Positions 23,970 through 32,973 of a stretch of DNA of 64,000 nucleotides are shown one piece after another. Position numbers and translations under genes: made by a program. The notes below the pieces were generated by a model that saw only the letters and a list, made by a program, of their open reading frames with translations, was not told the DNA's origin and searched no databases. Position 1 is the first letter of the stretch; each line of letters begins with the position of its first letter. The DNA is from Collinsella aerofaciens (GTDB lineage Bacteria; Actinomycetota; Coriobacteriia; Coriobacteriales; Coriobacteriaceae), in NCBI RefSeq assembly GCF_005845035.1, contig NZ_SPFO01000006.1, positions 1-64,000 on the forward strand, in the 5' to 3' direction.

Positions 23970-25481
23970 TTAGTAGCTATCGTACGAATAGTCGGTAGAA
24001 TCGGTGGGTGTCTGACCGTCAGTTGCGGTATCGGCGCCATCCGTGGACTGGGCATCGGTAACGTCGGTGGTATCGGCACCATCGGTGGTGTCGGTACCAT
24101 CAGAACTTTCACCATTCTCGGAATCAGTCGTCTCCTTCTTGGGAACGGTGATCGTCACACGCGCCACGCCCGAGGTCTTGGTATCGTAACGGACCTTTTC
24201 ACCGTTCTTGGTAACGGTGACATCGGAAGGCTTGGACGTGGTGATCTCGATCGAGGACTCGGGCGTGTACTCCTGCTCAAAGGGGCCAGTCGCTTGGGCG
24301 CCATAGACCGACTTGCCGTCGACCTTGACCTCAATCCACGCGGTCTTTCCCTTGGCAACGGAGACTTTGACCTTCGTGACCTCGTTCTCTTCCTTCTTGG
24401 CCGTTGTCTTGGTAGCGTCCGAGTCAGTCGACTCATCCGTCGCCTCATCGGTGTCTTCGTCCTCGTCGACCGTTTCGGTCTTCTTAGAAGACTTCTTGGT
24501 CGTCGTCTTGGTAGCAGTGGGCGTCTCGGGCGTGGTCTCGGGCGCCGAAGATGCGCAGCCGCGCAGAAGCACCACGATGAGCACAATCAACAGCAGCGCA
24601 ACGGCACCGATGCCGGCGTAGACGATACGCGGATCGAGCCCGTTGTTTTGAGGAGTACGTGATCCGCCGCGTCCACGATTGGAACTGCTGCGGCCGCCTC
24701 CCTGAGGCATACGACCACGATTGCAATCGGAACGGCCGCGATAGCCACCCTGGCCCTGAAGGCTGCGCTGACCCGAGCGGGGCGCAAGTTCACCGCGGCC
24801 TTGATAGCCACGCTGGCCCGAACGCGGAGCCGAAGAGCGCTGGCCATACGGCTGTGATTGAGAGCGAAGACGCGGCGTCACCTGCGTGGTATCGGCATCC
24901 GCATAGCCACCGCGAGAGCGTCCCGTAGAGGCACCACGGTAACCGCGATCGGAATAGCCGCCGTCGCCGTAGCCGGCACGAGGGTCACGCGCCACGCCTC
25001 GGGCAGCGGGAAGTGCACGGTCCTCGGGCATCGGCGTACTGCGGAACCGGTCACGCTGTGAGCGAATCTCCTCGCCCGAACCCGTCTCGGTAATATAACC
25101 GGCCTGCTGAGGACGCTGTCCATAACGCGTCGAACGACCGCCCTGAACCATCAGGAAGCGCCCGTTATCGACCGAGGAACGCGAATTGACGTAGCCAGCG
25201 GCGTCCTGAAAACGACCGCCCTGCTGCGACGTCTCGCGCTCATATGCCATCAGATCGTCAAAGTAGGCATTGACGACCTCGCGCGGATTGAGGCCCAAAA
25301 AGCGAGCATAGCTCGAAATCATGCCCTGCGCATAGCCGCGCGGCGGCATCGAAGCAAAGTTACCGGTCTCGAAAAACTCGATGATCTGCGGCCTGATTTT
25401 GATGGTGTTGGCGACCTGCTGAATGGAAAGGCCCATTCGGCGACGCTGCTCGAGCAGCATGTCACCAAAGCGTGCAGCCAT
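23970..25481 (-). CDS. RodZ-like HTH membrane protein with RG-rich linker
   Basis: 503 residues. An N-terminal helix-turn-helix (about 1-70, LEQRRRMGLSIQQVANTIKI) is typical of RodZ. Next comes a 200-residue linker rich in Arg, Gly, Gln and Ser with RGG/GRG repeats, one transmembrane segment (GIGAVALLLIVLIVVLL), a Thr/Lys/Glu/Asp-rich stretch, and an extracytoplasmic beta domain (VSVAKGKTAWIEVKVDGKSV) like DUF4115. It ends in a low-complexity Asp/Thr tail. RodZ links MreB to the wall machinery in rods. The RG-rich linker is unusual. The ATG overlaps the ftsK stop (TGATG). Confidence 0.78.
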   Translation of the reverse strand: MAARFGDMLLEQRRRMGLSIQQVANTIKIRPQIIEFFETGNFASMPPRGYAQGMISSYARFLGLNPREVVNAYFDDLMAYERETSQQGGRFQDAAGYVNSRSSVDNGRFLMVQGGRSTRYGQRPQQAGYITETGSGEEIRSQRDRFRSTPMPEDRALPAARGVARDPRAGYGDGGYSDRGYRGASTGRSRGGYADADTTQVTPRLRSQSQPYGQRSSAPRSGQRGYQGRGELAPRSGQRSLQGQGGYRGRSDCNRGRMPQGGGRSSSNRGRGGSRTPQNNGLDPRIVYAGIGAVALLLIVLIVVLLRGCASSAPETTPETPTATKTTTKKSSKKTETVDEDEDTDEATDESTDSDATKTTAKKEENEVTKVKVSVAKGKTAWIEVKVDGKSVYGAQATGPFEQEYTPESSIEITTSKPSDVTVTKNGEKVRYDTKTSGVARVTITVPKKETTDSENGESSDGTDTTDGADTTDVTDAQSTDGADTATDGQTPTDSTDYSYDSY

Positions 25482-28261
25482 CAGAATCCTCCAAACTCAC
25501 GATCTTCACGTGCCATCTCGGCGTCGACAGATTCCAGCGCGGCAAGCCCCTCCTCGTCCAACAGGACCTCGCGCGGCTTGGAACCGTCGGGCGGTCCGAC
25601 GACACCCTTTTCTTCCAGCATGTCCATAATACGCCCGGCACGTGCATAGCCAACCTTCAGACGGCGTTGCAGGCCAGATGTGGAGCCAAGCTGCGATTCC
25701 ACCACAATATGGGCGGCTTCCCAAATGAGCGGATCATCGTCTTGCGGCTCGGCGACTCCGGTGCGGACAATGCCGCTGCCACCCGCCATGGACATGGAAG
25801 CGGGCGCCACGGCAGACAGGATCTCCTCGTGGTAGTCGGGCTCGCTCTGCGACTTGACGAACTCGACAATCTCATTGATTTCGTCATCCGAGACAAAGCA
25901 GCCCTGGATACGGCGAGGCTTGCCCCAGTCGACCTTGGAGAACAGCATATCGCCCAAACCGGTGAGCTTTTCGGCACCCATCTGATCGATGATGACGCGC
26001 GAGTCGATGCCCGTGGCGACATTAAAGGCGATGCGGTTGGTGATGTTGGCCTTGATGAGGCCCGTCACCACGTTGGAGCTGGGGCGCTGGGTGGCCACAA
26101 TAAGATGAATACCGGCGGCACGGCCCAGCTGAGCAATACGCACGATCGAGGCCTCGACATCCTTACCGGCGACCATCATCAGGTCCGAGAGCTCGTCGAT
26201 GATGATGACCAGGTAGGGCATCTTTTGCGGCGGGTTATCGTAATGCTCAAACTCGCCGGCGGCCTGCTTTTCGTTGTAGGTCGAGATCTTACGCACGTTG
26301 AGACGCTCGAAGACCTTCAGGCGACGCTCCATCTCGGACACGGCCCATTGCAGAGCGCTCGCGGCCTGCTTGGGCTCGGTCACTACAGGCACGTAAAGAT
26401 GCGGCAGACCGTTATAGCCCGCAAGCTCGACGCGCTTGGGGTCGACCATGATCAGGCGAACGTCCTCGGGAAGGGCGCGCATGAGCAAGGTCGTGATGAT
26501 GGAGTTGATCATGACCGACTTACCGGAACCCGTGGTACCGGCGATCAGCAGGTGGGGCATCTTGGCAAGGTCGGCGACGACCGGCGTACCCTCGGCATCT
26601 CGACCGATGGCGAGCTCGAGCGGACCGCCCTTCACATAGGGAAGCACGTCGCCCAGGTTGACGTTCTGACGCTTGCGATTGGGGATCTCGATACCCACAA
26701 GCGAGGTGCCGGGGATCGGGGCAAAGATACGCACCGACTGGGCAGCAAGCGATAGCGCGATATCGTCCTCGAGGCTCGAAATCTTGCTCACGCGCTCGCC
26801 CTCGCCAGGTTGCAGCTTAAAGGTCGTCACCGTGGGGCCGGCGATCCAGCCGACCACGCGGGCACTACGACCAAACTCCAGCAAGGTGGACTGAAGCGAC
26901 TCGGCAGTCTGTTCCAGCTCCTTGTCAGAAGACGCGGAGGAAGCCGACTGCGGGTTGGCATGCAGAATCTCAAGTGGCGGAAGTTTGAGGCCGTCCTCTT
27001 CTTCGCCCTCGTTATCTGCGACGCCGCCGTCCGCTCCCCCATCGCTAGCCGCAGCCGATTCGACAGCACTCAAGGCAGGCGCATCGGAAACCTTGGGATG
27101 CTTCAAGAAGTCGGGGATCTGAGGTGCTGCCGAGACAGGATTCACGGCAAACGGCGGCTCGGACTCGTCGATCTTATCGGGGTCGTCTTCCATCGAAAGC
27201 TGGCCGGTTACCTGTTCGCGCTTAGCATGGCGACGCGGCAGCAAAGTTGTCTTTGCGGTCTCAATCGGAGCCTCGTCGTCCTCGTCATCGCCCTCGGTAA
27301 GCTCAATCTCGCTATCGGACCAAGACGGGTCGGGCTCGCTTGTATTCAACTTGGGCGTGGCCTTGCCCTTCTTGACATGACGGCGCGGCAGCAGCGTCGT
27401 CTTAGCGCGCTCGGCCTCCACGGCATCGGATACGTCGACAAACGGATCCTCGTCCTCGTCGTCATCGTCCAAAACCGGGTCCACATCGTTGCCCATGACC
27501 GTGGTCACGGCAGCATCGGAGCCCTTTTGACGAAGAATGCTCAGGTGCGGACGGGCAACGCCGGGCACCGACAGGGCTTCGTCGTCACCCCACGGGCTCG
27601 CGTTAACATCGGCACGACGGCGCTCGGCAAAATCGGCCGCGCGGTCGCGAGCAGAGCGCAGCACGCCACCCACCGAAAAGCCGATGATGACAAAACCAAC
27701 GACGGCCAGACCCAACAGGACCACCATCGCGATAGGCTTACCCAGGGCATTCTGCAGCGCACTCGCAATAAACGCACCGATGTAGCCACCCGAGGCGGAC
27801 AGATTTTGCGGCGTGAACATAAGGTCACACGAGTCGCTCGTACCCGGCACCATCAGCGAAAGAATGGAGACAACGGTGATAAAGACCACGGCTCCGCCCG
27901 CGACCGAGCGCACGTTGAGCGGCGAGTCCTCGCCTAAAAAGAGCGTGGCGGCAAACAGCAAAATGACGATCGGCAGCACGTAGGCGCCCAGGCCAAAGCC
28001 CAGGTGGTAAAAACCGGCAACAGCAGCCGTCACGGGCGCTGTTGCCGGAGAAATCACGGCAATAAAGGACGCAATCGCCAAAACGGCAATGACCACGCCG
28101 GCGATATCGCGATTGGCCGAGGGCTCCACCAAGGGCTCAAAATCGTCGAAGTCCGCCTCGTGGCCCTTATTGGCACGCAGATGGGAACCGGCACCCTTAG
28201 CAGATGCCGGTTGGTTATTGGCCTTATTGCCTTTGGCGTTTTGTGCAGATCCGCGCGCCAA
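25481..28261 (-). CDS. ftsK: DNA translocase FtsK/SpoIIIE
   Basis: 926 residues. The N-terminal domain has about four membrane segments. A long acidic linker follows, then the RecA-like motor (AGTTGSGKSVMINS Walker A, VIIIDELSDLMM Walker B) and a C-terminal gamma winged helix that reads KOPS-type sequences. It pumps chromosome DNA through the closing septum. The start is a TTG at 28261, with GGAGG five bases upstream inside the end of rnj. The linker contains a duplicated KTTLLPRRH motif (coded near 27381 and 27231). Confidence 0.95.
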   Translation of the reverse strand: MARGSAQNAKGNKANNQPASAKGAGSHLRANKGHEADFDDFEPLVEPSANRDIAGVVIAVLAIASFIAVISPATAPVTAAVAGFYHLGFGLGAYVLPIVILLFAATLFLGEDSPLNVRSVAGGAVVFITVVSILSLMVPGTSDSCDLMFTPQNLSASGGYIGAFIASALQNALGKPIAMVVLLGLAVVGFVIIGFSVGGVLRSARDRAADFAERRRADVNASPWGDDEALSVPGVARPHLSILRQKGSDAAVTTVMGNDVDPVLDDDDEDEDPFVDVSDAVEAERAKTTLLPRRHVKKGKATPKLNTSEPDPSWSDSEIELTEGDDEDDEAPIETAKTTLLPRRHAKREQVTGQLSMEDDPDKIDESEPPFAVNPVSAAPQIPDFLKHPKVSDAPALSAVESAAASDGGADGGVADNEGEEEDGLKLPPLEILHANPQSASSASSDKELEQTAESLQSTLLEFGRSARVVGWIAGPTVTTFKLQPGEGERVSKISSLEDDIALSLAAQSVRIFAPIPGTSLVGIEIPNRKRQNVNLGDVLPYVKGGPLELAIGRDAEGTPVVADLAKMPHLLIAGTTGSGKSVMINSIITTLLMRALPEDVRLIMVDPKRVELAGYNGLPHLYVPVVTEPKQAASALQWAVSEMERRLKVFERLNVRKISTYNEKQAAGEFEHYDNPPQKMPYLVIIIDELSDLMMVAGKDVEASIVRIAQLGRAAGIHLIVATQRPSSNVVTGLIKANITNRIAFNVATGIDSRVIIDQMGAEKLTGLGDMLFSKVDWGKPRRIQGCFVSDDEINEIVEFVKSQSEPDYHEEILSAVAPASMSMAGGSGIVRTGVAEPQDDDPLIWEAAHIVVESQLGSTSGLQRRLKVGYARAGRIMDMLEEKGVVGPPDGSKPREVLLDEEGLAALESVDAEMAREDREFGGF

Positions 28262-28262
28262 A

Positions 28263-29933
28263 CTAAACCTCCATGACGACCGGGATGATCATCGGACGGG
28301 TGCGCGTACGGCTCCAGATAAAGTTAGAGAGCGAATCGCGCACGGCCTTGCGAATGGCATCGGAACCGCTGCTCGTAAAGCTAAACTTGCCCTTCTCGAT
28401 CGTCTTCATAATGGACGCGGAGGCATCCTCGGAGAACTGGTCGTCGATGGCAAACGAGACGCCGCGGCCCGAGAACTCGATGGCCTCGATCTTCTTGTGC
28501 TTGAGCGAGACGATGGCAACAGCGGTAACCATACCGTCGTTGGCGAGCTTCTGACGATCGCGCAGGACGATGGGGTCGGTATCGCCGATACGCAGGCCGT
28601 CGACGTAGACGACGCCGGACTCGACGGGCGTACCGCGTTTGACGATACCGCCGCGCATCTCGAGCGTGTCGCCGTTATCGAGGATAAAGATGTGATCATC
28701 CTTGATGCCCATCTTGCGGGCCAGCTGGGCATGGGCACGCAGATGCACGGCCTCGCCGTGAACCGGCATAAAGTAGGTGGGCTTGGCCATGGCCATCAGT
28801 AGCTTGAGTTCCTCCTGGCTACCGTGACCGGAGACGTGAACGAGAGCGCGGTTCTTATCCCACACGTCGCAGCCGAGCTTGGCTAGGCTGTTGACGACCT
28901 GCTGGACGGCTTTCTCGTTACCGGGGACCGGCGTTGCCGAGAGGATAACGGTATCGCCCTCGTGGATGGAGAGCGTCTTGTGCTCTCCGTTGGCCATGCG
29001 GGACAGGGCCGACAGCGGCTCGCCCTGCGAACCGGTGCACATGACGACGATCTTGTCGTCGGGCAGGTTATCGATGTCAAAGGCATCGATGATATCGGCG
29101 TCGTCGATGTTGAGGTAGCCAAGCTCGCGCGCCACGCGGGTGTTAGTGAGCATGGAGCGACCGGTCACAACGACCTTACGGCCGCACTTGCGGGCGGCAT
29201 CGCAGATCTGCTGCAGACGATGGATGTGGCTCGAGAACGACGCGACGAACACGCGACCCGGCGCGTTCTTGATGGCGTGCAGCAGGTTGGGGCCGACTTC
29301 GGCCTCGGACTTGGTAAAGCCCGGAACCGTGGCGTTGGTGGAGTCGGAAAGCAGCAGGTCGATGCCCTGCTTGGCAAAGCGGCTGATAGCGGCGTAGTCG
29401 GGCGTGACGCCGTCGATGGGCGTCTGGTCGAGCTTAAAGTCGCCGGTGTGCATAACGGTGCCCTGATTGGTGCGGATGAACACGCCCAGAGCGCCGGGGA
29501 TGGAGTGCGTCATCGAAAAGAAATCGAGCGAGATGCCGCCGAGGTTGACATGGCTGCCGCCCTTGACCTCGCGGAACTTGGGTGCGCGGATGCGGAACTC
29601 AGAAAGCTTGCCCTCGATAAAGCCAAGCGTCAGCTTGCTCGAGAAGATGGGCACCTTATTGTTGAGGTCCTGCAGCAGATACGGAAGCGAACCGGTGTGG
29701 TCCTCGTGGCCGTGGGTGACGACGATACCGCGGAGCTTCTCCTCGTTCTCCAGAACATAGGTGTAGTCGGGAAGCACCAGGTCAATACCGGGCTGGGAAT
29801 CGTCGGGGAACATGAGGCCAGCGTCAACGAGCACCATGTCGTCGCCGCATTCGAAGACCGTCATGTTCTTGCCGATGCCGTCAAGGCCGCCGAGCGGAAT
29901 GATCTTCAAGGGAGATGATTTTTTAGCTGCCAT
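28263..29933 (-). CDS. rnj: Ribonuclease J
   Basis: A 556-residue metallo-beta-lactamase/beta-CASP nuclease with 5'-3' exo- and endonuclease activity. The zinc-binding HGHEDHTGSLPYLL, the later HTGDFKLD and the beta-CASP MPVHGE motif are present. Its 3' end contains the ribosome binding site of ftsK. With RNase Y and PNPase, also in this window, it completes a Firmicutes-like RNA decay set. The long gap upstream (29934-30577) holds two structured repeats. Confidence 0.94.
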   Translation of the reverse strand: MAAKKSSPLKIIPLGGLDGIGKNMTVFECGDDMVLVDAGLMFPDDSQPGIDLVLPDYTYVLENEEKLRGIVVTHGHEDHTGSLPYLLQDLNNKVPIFSSKLTLGFIEGKLSEFRIRAPKFREVKGGSHVNLGGISLDFFSMTHSIPGALGVFIRTNQGTVMHTGDFKLDQTPIDGVTPDYAAISRFAKQGIDLLLSDSTNATVPGFTKSEAEVGPNLLHAIKNAPGRVFVASFSSHIHRLQQICDAARKCGRKVVVTGRSMLTNTRVARELGYLNIDDADIIDAFDIDNLPDDKIVVMCTGSQGEPLSALSRMANGEHKTLSIHEGDTVILSATPVPGNEKAVQQVVNSLAKLGCDVWDKNRALVHVSGHGSQEELKLLMAMAKPTYFMPVHGEAVHLRAHAQLARKMGIKDDHIFILDNGDTLEMRGGIVKRGTPVESGVVYVDGLRIGDTDPIVLRDRQKLANDGMVTAVAIVSLKHKKIEAIEFSGRGVSFAIDDQFSEDASASIMKTIEKGKFSFTSSGSDAIRKAVRDSLSNFIWSRTRTRPMIIPVVMEV

Positions 29934-30146
29934 AGGTTAGTGTGGTTTCCTTTCTTCGAAACGGGTCTGGAACAACCGACGGGGCGCTTCTGGCAAACCG
30001 ACCGCCGGGAACGTACAAACATGCATCGCAGAGTCGATGCAATAACCACAGTATGATACCCATTTGCACAACAACAGACCACCCATGCATCAAAGCCCCA
30101 TCTGAACTGGTCCATCCCGCCGGTCAGGGCTCAGCGGCCCCGGCAC

Positions 30147-30243
30147 GGGCTAAGTTTCCTGCTCTACAGTCCTGCTCACGACGGAGGCCACATTAAGTGG
30201 CCTCCTGTTCGTGCGGAACTCGCGATAAACTTCATCAGTGCCC
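30147..30243 (+). repeat. Palindrome-embedded repeat, family 2, copy C (degenerate arms)
   Basis: A 69-base core (30158-30226) is flanked by AAGTTT/AAACTT. It contains a hairpin GGAGGCCAC/GTGGCCTCC around ATTAA. The core matches copy D in reverse complement at 59 of 69 positions, with six of the ten differences being paired changes in that hairpin. Outside AAGTTT the arms pair only weakly (GGGC/GCCC), unlike the 40-base arms of copy D. Confidence 0.75.
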
Positions 30244-30253
30244 GCCCCACGGG

Positions 30254-30283
30254 AAACCTGCCAAAAAGAGACAGGTTTATTTT
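30254..30283 (+). terminator. Small hairpin with T-rich tail
   Basis: AAACCTG (30254-30260) pairs with CAGGTTT (30272-30278) and is followed by ATTTTGG. It would act on the plus strand, where no gene lies upstream, so its purpose is unclear. Confidence 0.35.
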
Positions 30284-30382
30284 GGTCGGTTTTATCTGGG
30301 AAGATGCTGCTGCGGCTATCTACAGATCTGAAATCTGACTACTGAATAGACTGTCTAACTAAATAGCGAGCGGCACTAACCA

Positions 30383-30531
30383 GCCCTTTTGCTTGCGCCC
30401 GGGAGGGGCGCATATGAAGTTTATCGCGAGTTCCGCACGCAAAGGAAAGCACTTAATGTGCTTTCCGTCTTGCGCAGGACTGTAGAGCAGGAAACTTCAT
30501 ATGCGGCCCTCCCGGGCGCAAGCAAAAGGGC
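30383..30531 (-). repeat. Palindrome-embedded repeat, family 2, copy D
   Basis: The arms of 40 bases (30383-30422 and 30492-30531) match at 39 positions. The 69-base loop (30423-30491), read on the minus strand, is the same core as copy C, with an internal hairpin GGAAAGCAC/GTGCTTTCC around ATTAA. The outer right arm overlaps the 3' half of the pnp terminator, so the terminator sequence GCCCTTTTGC also appears at the far end of the left arm. Confidence 0.8.
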
Positions 30532-30554
30532 GACCCCTGTCCGGAGTCGCCCTT
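30526..30554 (-). terminator. Terminator of pnp
   Basis: On the minus strand AAGGGCGAC pairs with GTCGCCCTT, followed by TTGC (TTTTGC from the end of the stem). It lies 24 bases after the pnp stop codon. Confidence 0.75.
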
Positions 30555-30577
30555 GTTGAGCTGCTTATGTTTAGCTG

Positions 30578-32824
30578 TTACTCGGCGTCGTGGTGACGGC
30601 GGGGCTTGCGGCCTCCGTTGTCGCCGGGACGGCGCGGACGGTCGCTGCGCTCGGAGCGCTCGCGACGCGGACGCTCACGGCGCTGGAAGTGCTCGCCGTC
30701 GCCCTCGGAGGCACCCTCGGCGCGAGCCGGGGCCTCGGGCTTGTCAAGGCGATCGAGCGAGATCTTACCGCGATCGTCGACCTCGATGACGACGACCTTG
30801 ACCTCGTCGCCCACGTTGAGGACGTCCTCGACCTTCTCCACGCGGCCCTTGGCAACGCGGGAGATGTGCAGCAGGCCGTCCTTACCGGGCAGCAGGTTCA
30901 CGAAGGCACCGAACGGCTGGATGGAGACAACACGACCGGTGTACTCCTCGCCCGGCTCGGGAACCTTGATGATGAGCTTGATGCGCTCGACGGCCTGGTC
31001 GACGGACTCGCCGGTGCCGCCGACAAAGACGGTCCCGTCCTCCTGGATGTCGACCGAGGCACCGGTCTCGTCCTGAATACCGCGGATGACCTTGCCGCCG
31101 GAACCGATGACGTCGCGGATCTTGTCGGTCGGAACCTGGATGGAGACGATGCGCGGAGCGGTGCTGCGCGTGGTGTGGCGCGGCTCGGGGATCACATCGA
31201 GCATCTTCTGCAGGATGTAGGCACGACCCTCCTTGGCCTGCTGCAGGGCGCGGGCCAGGATGTCGAAGGTGAGGCCGGTGGCCTTGTTGTCCATCTGCAG
31301 GGCGGTGATGCCCTCGGTGGTACCGGTGACCTTAAAGTCCATGTCGCCCAGGAAGTCCTCGAGACCCTGGATGTCGGACAGGACCACGGTCTTGCCCTCC
31401 TCCTGGATCAGGCCCATGGCGATACCGGAGACCGGGCGCTTAATGGGCACGCCGCCGTCCATGAGGGCGAGCGTGGAACCGCAGGTCGAAGCCATCGAAG
31501 AAGAGCCGTTGGACTCCATGACCTCGGAGACCACGCGGATGGCGTAGGGGAACTCGTTCTCGTCGGGGAGCACCGGGAGCAGGGCGCGCTCGGCCAGGTT
31601 GCCGTGACCGATCTCGCGGCGCTTGGGGCTGCCCATACGGCCGGTCTCGCCGGTGCAGAACGGCGGGAAGTTGTAGTGGTGCATGTAGCGCTTGCCCTCG
31701 GTGGGCTCGATGGTATCCAGACGCTGGCCCTCGTTGAGCATACCGAGCGAAAGAACCGAGAGCACCTGGGTCTGGCCACGCTGGAACAAACCGGAGCCGT
31801 GAACGAGCGGCAGGTAGTTGTCCTTCACCATGATGGGACGGATCTCGTCGGCGGCACGGCCGTCGACGCGCTCGCCGGTCTCAACGACCATGGTGCGCAT
31901 GGCCTTCTTCTCGAGCTTCTTGAGCGCCACGGGGATCTCGCGCTCCCAAGCGGCCTGCTCCTCCTCGGTGAACTCGGCGCGGATGGACTCCTTCAGAGCC
32001 TCGACCTTACCGATACGGGAGAGCTTGTCGGCGTCGCGAAGGGCGGCTGCCATCTCGTCGTAGTGGGCGAAGATGCGCTCCTGGACCTCCTCGACGGGCT
32101 GGTCGAGCGGGTACTCCTTCTTGACGATGGGGCCGTTAACCTGCTCCCACTCGGCGACGAACTCGTCCTGAGCCTGGCAGAAAGCGGCAAGGGCCTCCTG
32201 GCCAAACTTCATGGCGGCGAGCATGTCGTCCTCGGAGATCTCCTCGGCGCCGGCCTCGACCATCGAGATGAAGTCGGCGGATCCGCCCAGCTCCAGGTCC
32301 AGATCCGAGTTCTCGCGCTCCTCGTAGGTGGGGTTGACGATAAACTCGCCGGTCTCCACGTTGCGGCCGATGCGCACGCAAGCAAGCGGGCCCTCGAAGG
32401 GCACGCCGCCGAGCGTCATGGCCAGGGAAGCACCCATGACGTTGATGACGTCAAAGGGGTTGACCTGGTCGGCGACAAGCGAGGTGGCGACGATGTGCAC
32501 CTCATTGCGGAAGCCGTCCGGGAAGCTCGGGCGAATCGGACGGTCGATCATGCGCGCGGTGAGCGTGGCCTTCTCGCTGGGACGGCCCTCACGCTTGAGG
32601 TAGCCACCCGGGATGCGGCCGGCTGCGTACATCTTCTCGTTGAAGTCGACGGTCAGCGGGAAGAAGTCGTAGTTCTTGCGCTCCTTGGAGACGACCACGG
32701 TGTCGAGCATCGTGGTGTCGCCCTGCTTGACCAGGCAGGCGCCGGTGGCCTGCTTGGCAAGCTCGCCCGACTCAAAGGTGTAGGTCTTGCCGTACAGCTC
32801 AAAGGTCTTGGATACGAGTGTCAT
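30578..32824 (-). CDS. pnp: Polyribonucleotide nucleotidyltransferase (PNPase)
   Basis: 748 residues. Two RNase PH domains are separated by a helical domain, then a KH domain (VPTDKIRDVIGSGGKVIRGI) and an S1 domain (EPGEEYTGRVVSIQPFGAFV). A basic, low-complexity tail (RRERPRRERSERSDRPRR) follows. It degrades RNA 3'-5' using phosphate. AAAGGAG precedes the ATG by four bases, and two hairpins lie in the leader. It follows rpsO, the near-universal order. Confidence 0.96.
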   Translation of the reverse strand: MTLVSKTFELYGKTYTFESGELAKQATGACLVKQGDTTMLDTVVVSKERKNYDFFPLTVDFNEKMYAAGRIPGGYLKREGRPSEKATLTARMIDRPIRPSFPDGFRNEVHIVATSLVADQVNPFDVINVMGASLAMTLGGVPFEGPLACVRIGRNVETGEFIVNPTYEERENSDLDLELGGSADFISMVEAGAEEISEDDMLAAMKFGQEALAAFCQAQDEFVAEWEQVNGPIVKKEYPLDQPVEEVQERIFAHYDEMAAALRDADKLSRIGKVEALKESIRAEFTEEEQAAWEREIPVALKKLEKKAMRTMVVETGERVDGRAADEIRPIMVKDNYLPLVHGSGLFQRGQTQVLSVLSLGMLNEGQRLDTIEPTEGKRYMHHYNFPPFCTGETGRMGSPKRREIGHGNLAERALLPVLPDENEFPYAIRVVSEVMESNGSSSMASTCGSTLALMDGGVPIKRPVSGIAMGLIQEEGKTVVLSDIQGLEDFLGDMDFKVTGTTEGITALQMDNKATGLTFDILARALQQAKEGRAYILQKMLDVIPEPRHTTRSTAPRIVSIQVPTDKIRDVIGSGGKVIRGIQDETGASVDIQEDGTVFVGGTGESVDQAVERIKLIIKVPEPGEEYTGRVVSIQPFGAFVNLLPGKDGLLHISRVAKGRVEKVEDVLNVGDEVKVVVIEVDDRGKISLDRLDKPEAPARAEGASEGDGEHFQRRERPRRERSERSDRPRRPGDNGGRKPRRHHDAE

Positions 32825-32837
32825 TGTTCTCCTTTAC

Positions 32838-32908
32838 CCCACAGGCCCCTTGCCTGCGGGCTTCTCATGTGACGCGGGCCCCCTGCCCCCGCCACGCTTC
32901 AGAGCGTG
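32838..32908 (-). promoter_or_regulatory. Two hairpins in the pnp leader
   Basis: CACGCT/AGCGTG (32893-32898, 32903-32908) and CCCACAGGC/GCCTGCGGG (32838-32846, 32852-32860, one wobble) lie between rpsO and pnp, the second directly before the ribosome binding site. In E. coli pnp is autoregulated through a leader stem; whether that holds here is not shown. Confidence 0.45.
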
Positions 32909-32925
32909 ATTGTTCACGCCCTTAC

Positions 32926-32959
32926 ACAAAAAGAGCGCCCCGCTGCGCAGGACGCTCTT
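32926..32959 (-). terminator. Terminator of rpsO
   Basis: On the minus strand AAGAGCG pairs with CGCTCTT and is followed by TTTTG. Confidence 0.8.
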
Positions 32960-32973
32960 AGCATGTACAAATC

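Larger units (their letters stand above)
29934..30577. other. Gene-free region between pnp and rnj
   Basis: This 644-base gap holds, from right to left: the pnp terminator (30526-30554), family 2 repeat D (30383-30531), a small hairpin (30254-30278), the degenerate family 2 repeat C (30147-30243), and a short inverted repeat TGCATCG/CGATGCA (30022-30028, 30035-30041) near the rnj start. No open frame looks coding. Confidence 0.65.

Noticed and set aside
29934..30577. Insertion sequence or tRNA/SRP RNA gene in the pnp-rnj gap
   Set aside because: No transposase frame, terminal inverted repeats of IS type, T-loop or SRP-type tetraloop motif was seen; the structure is explained by the two repeats.
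30590..32872. A 760-codon plus-strand frame opposite pnp
   Set aside because: Shadow of pnp, composed mostly of Leu, Val, Gly and Asp with no recognisable domain.
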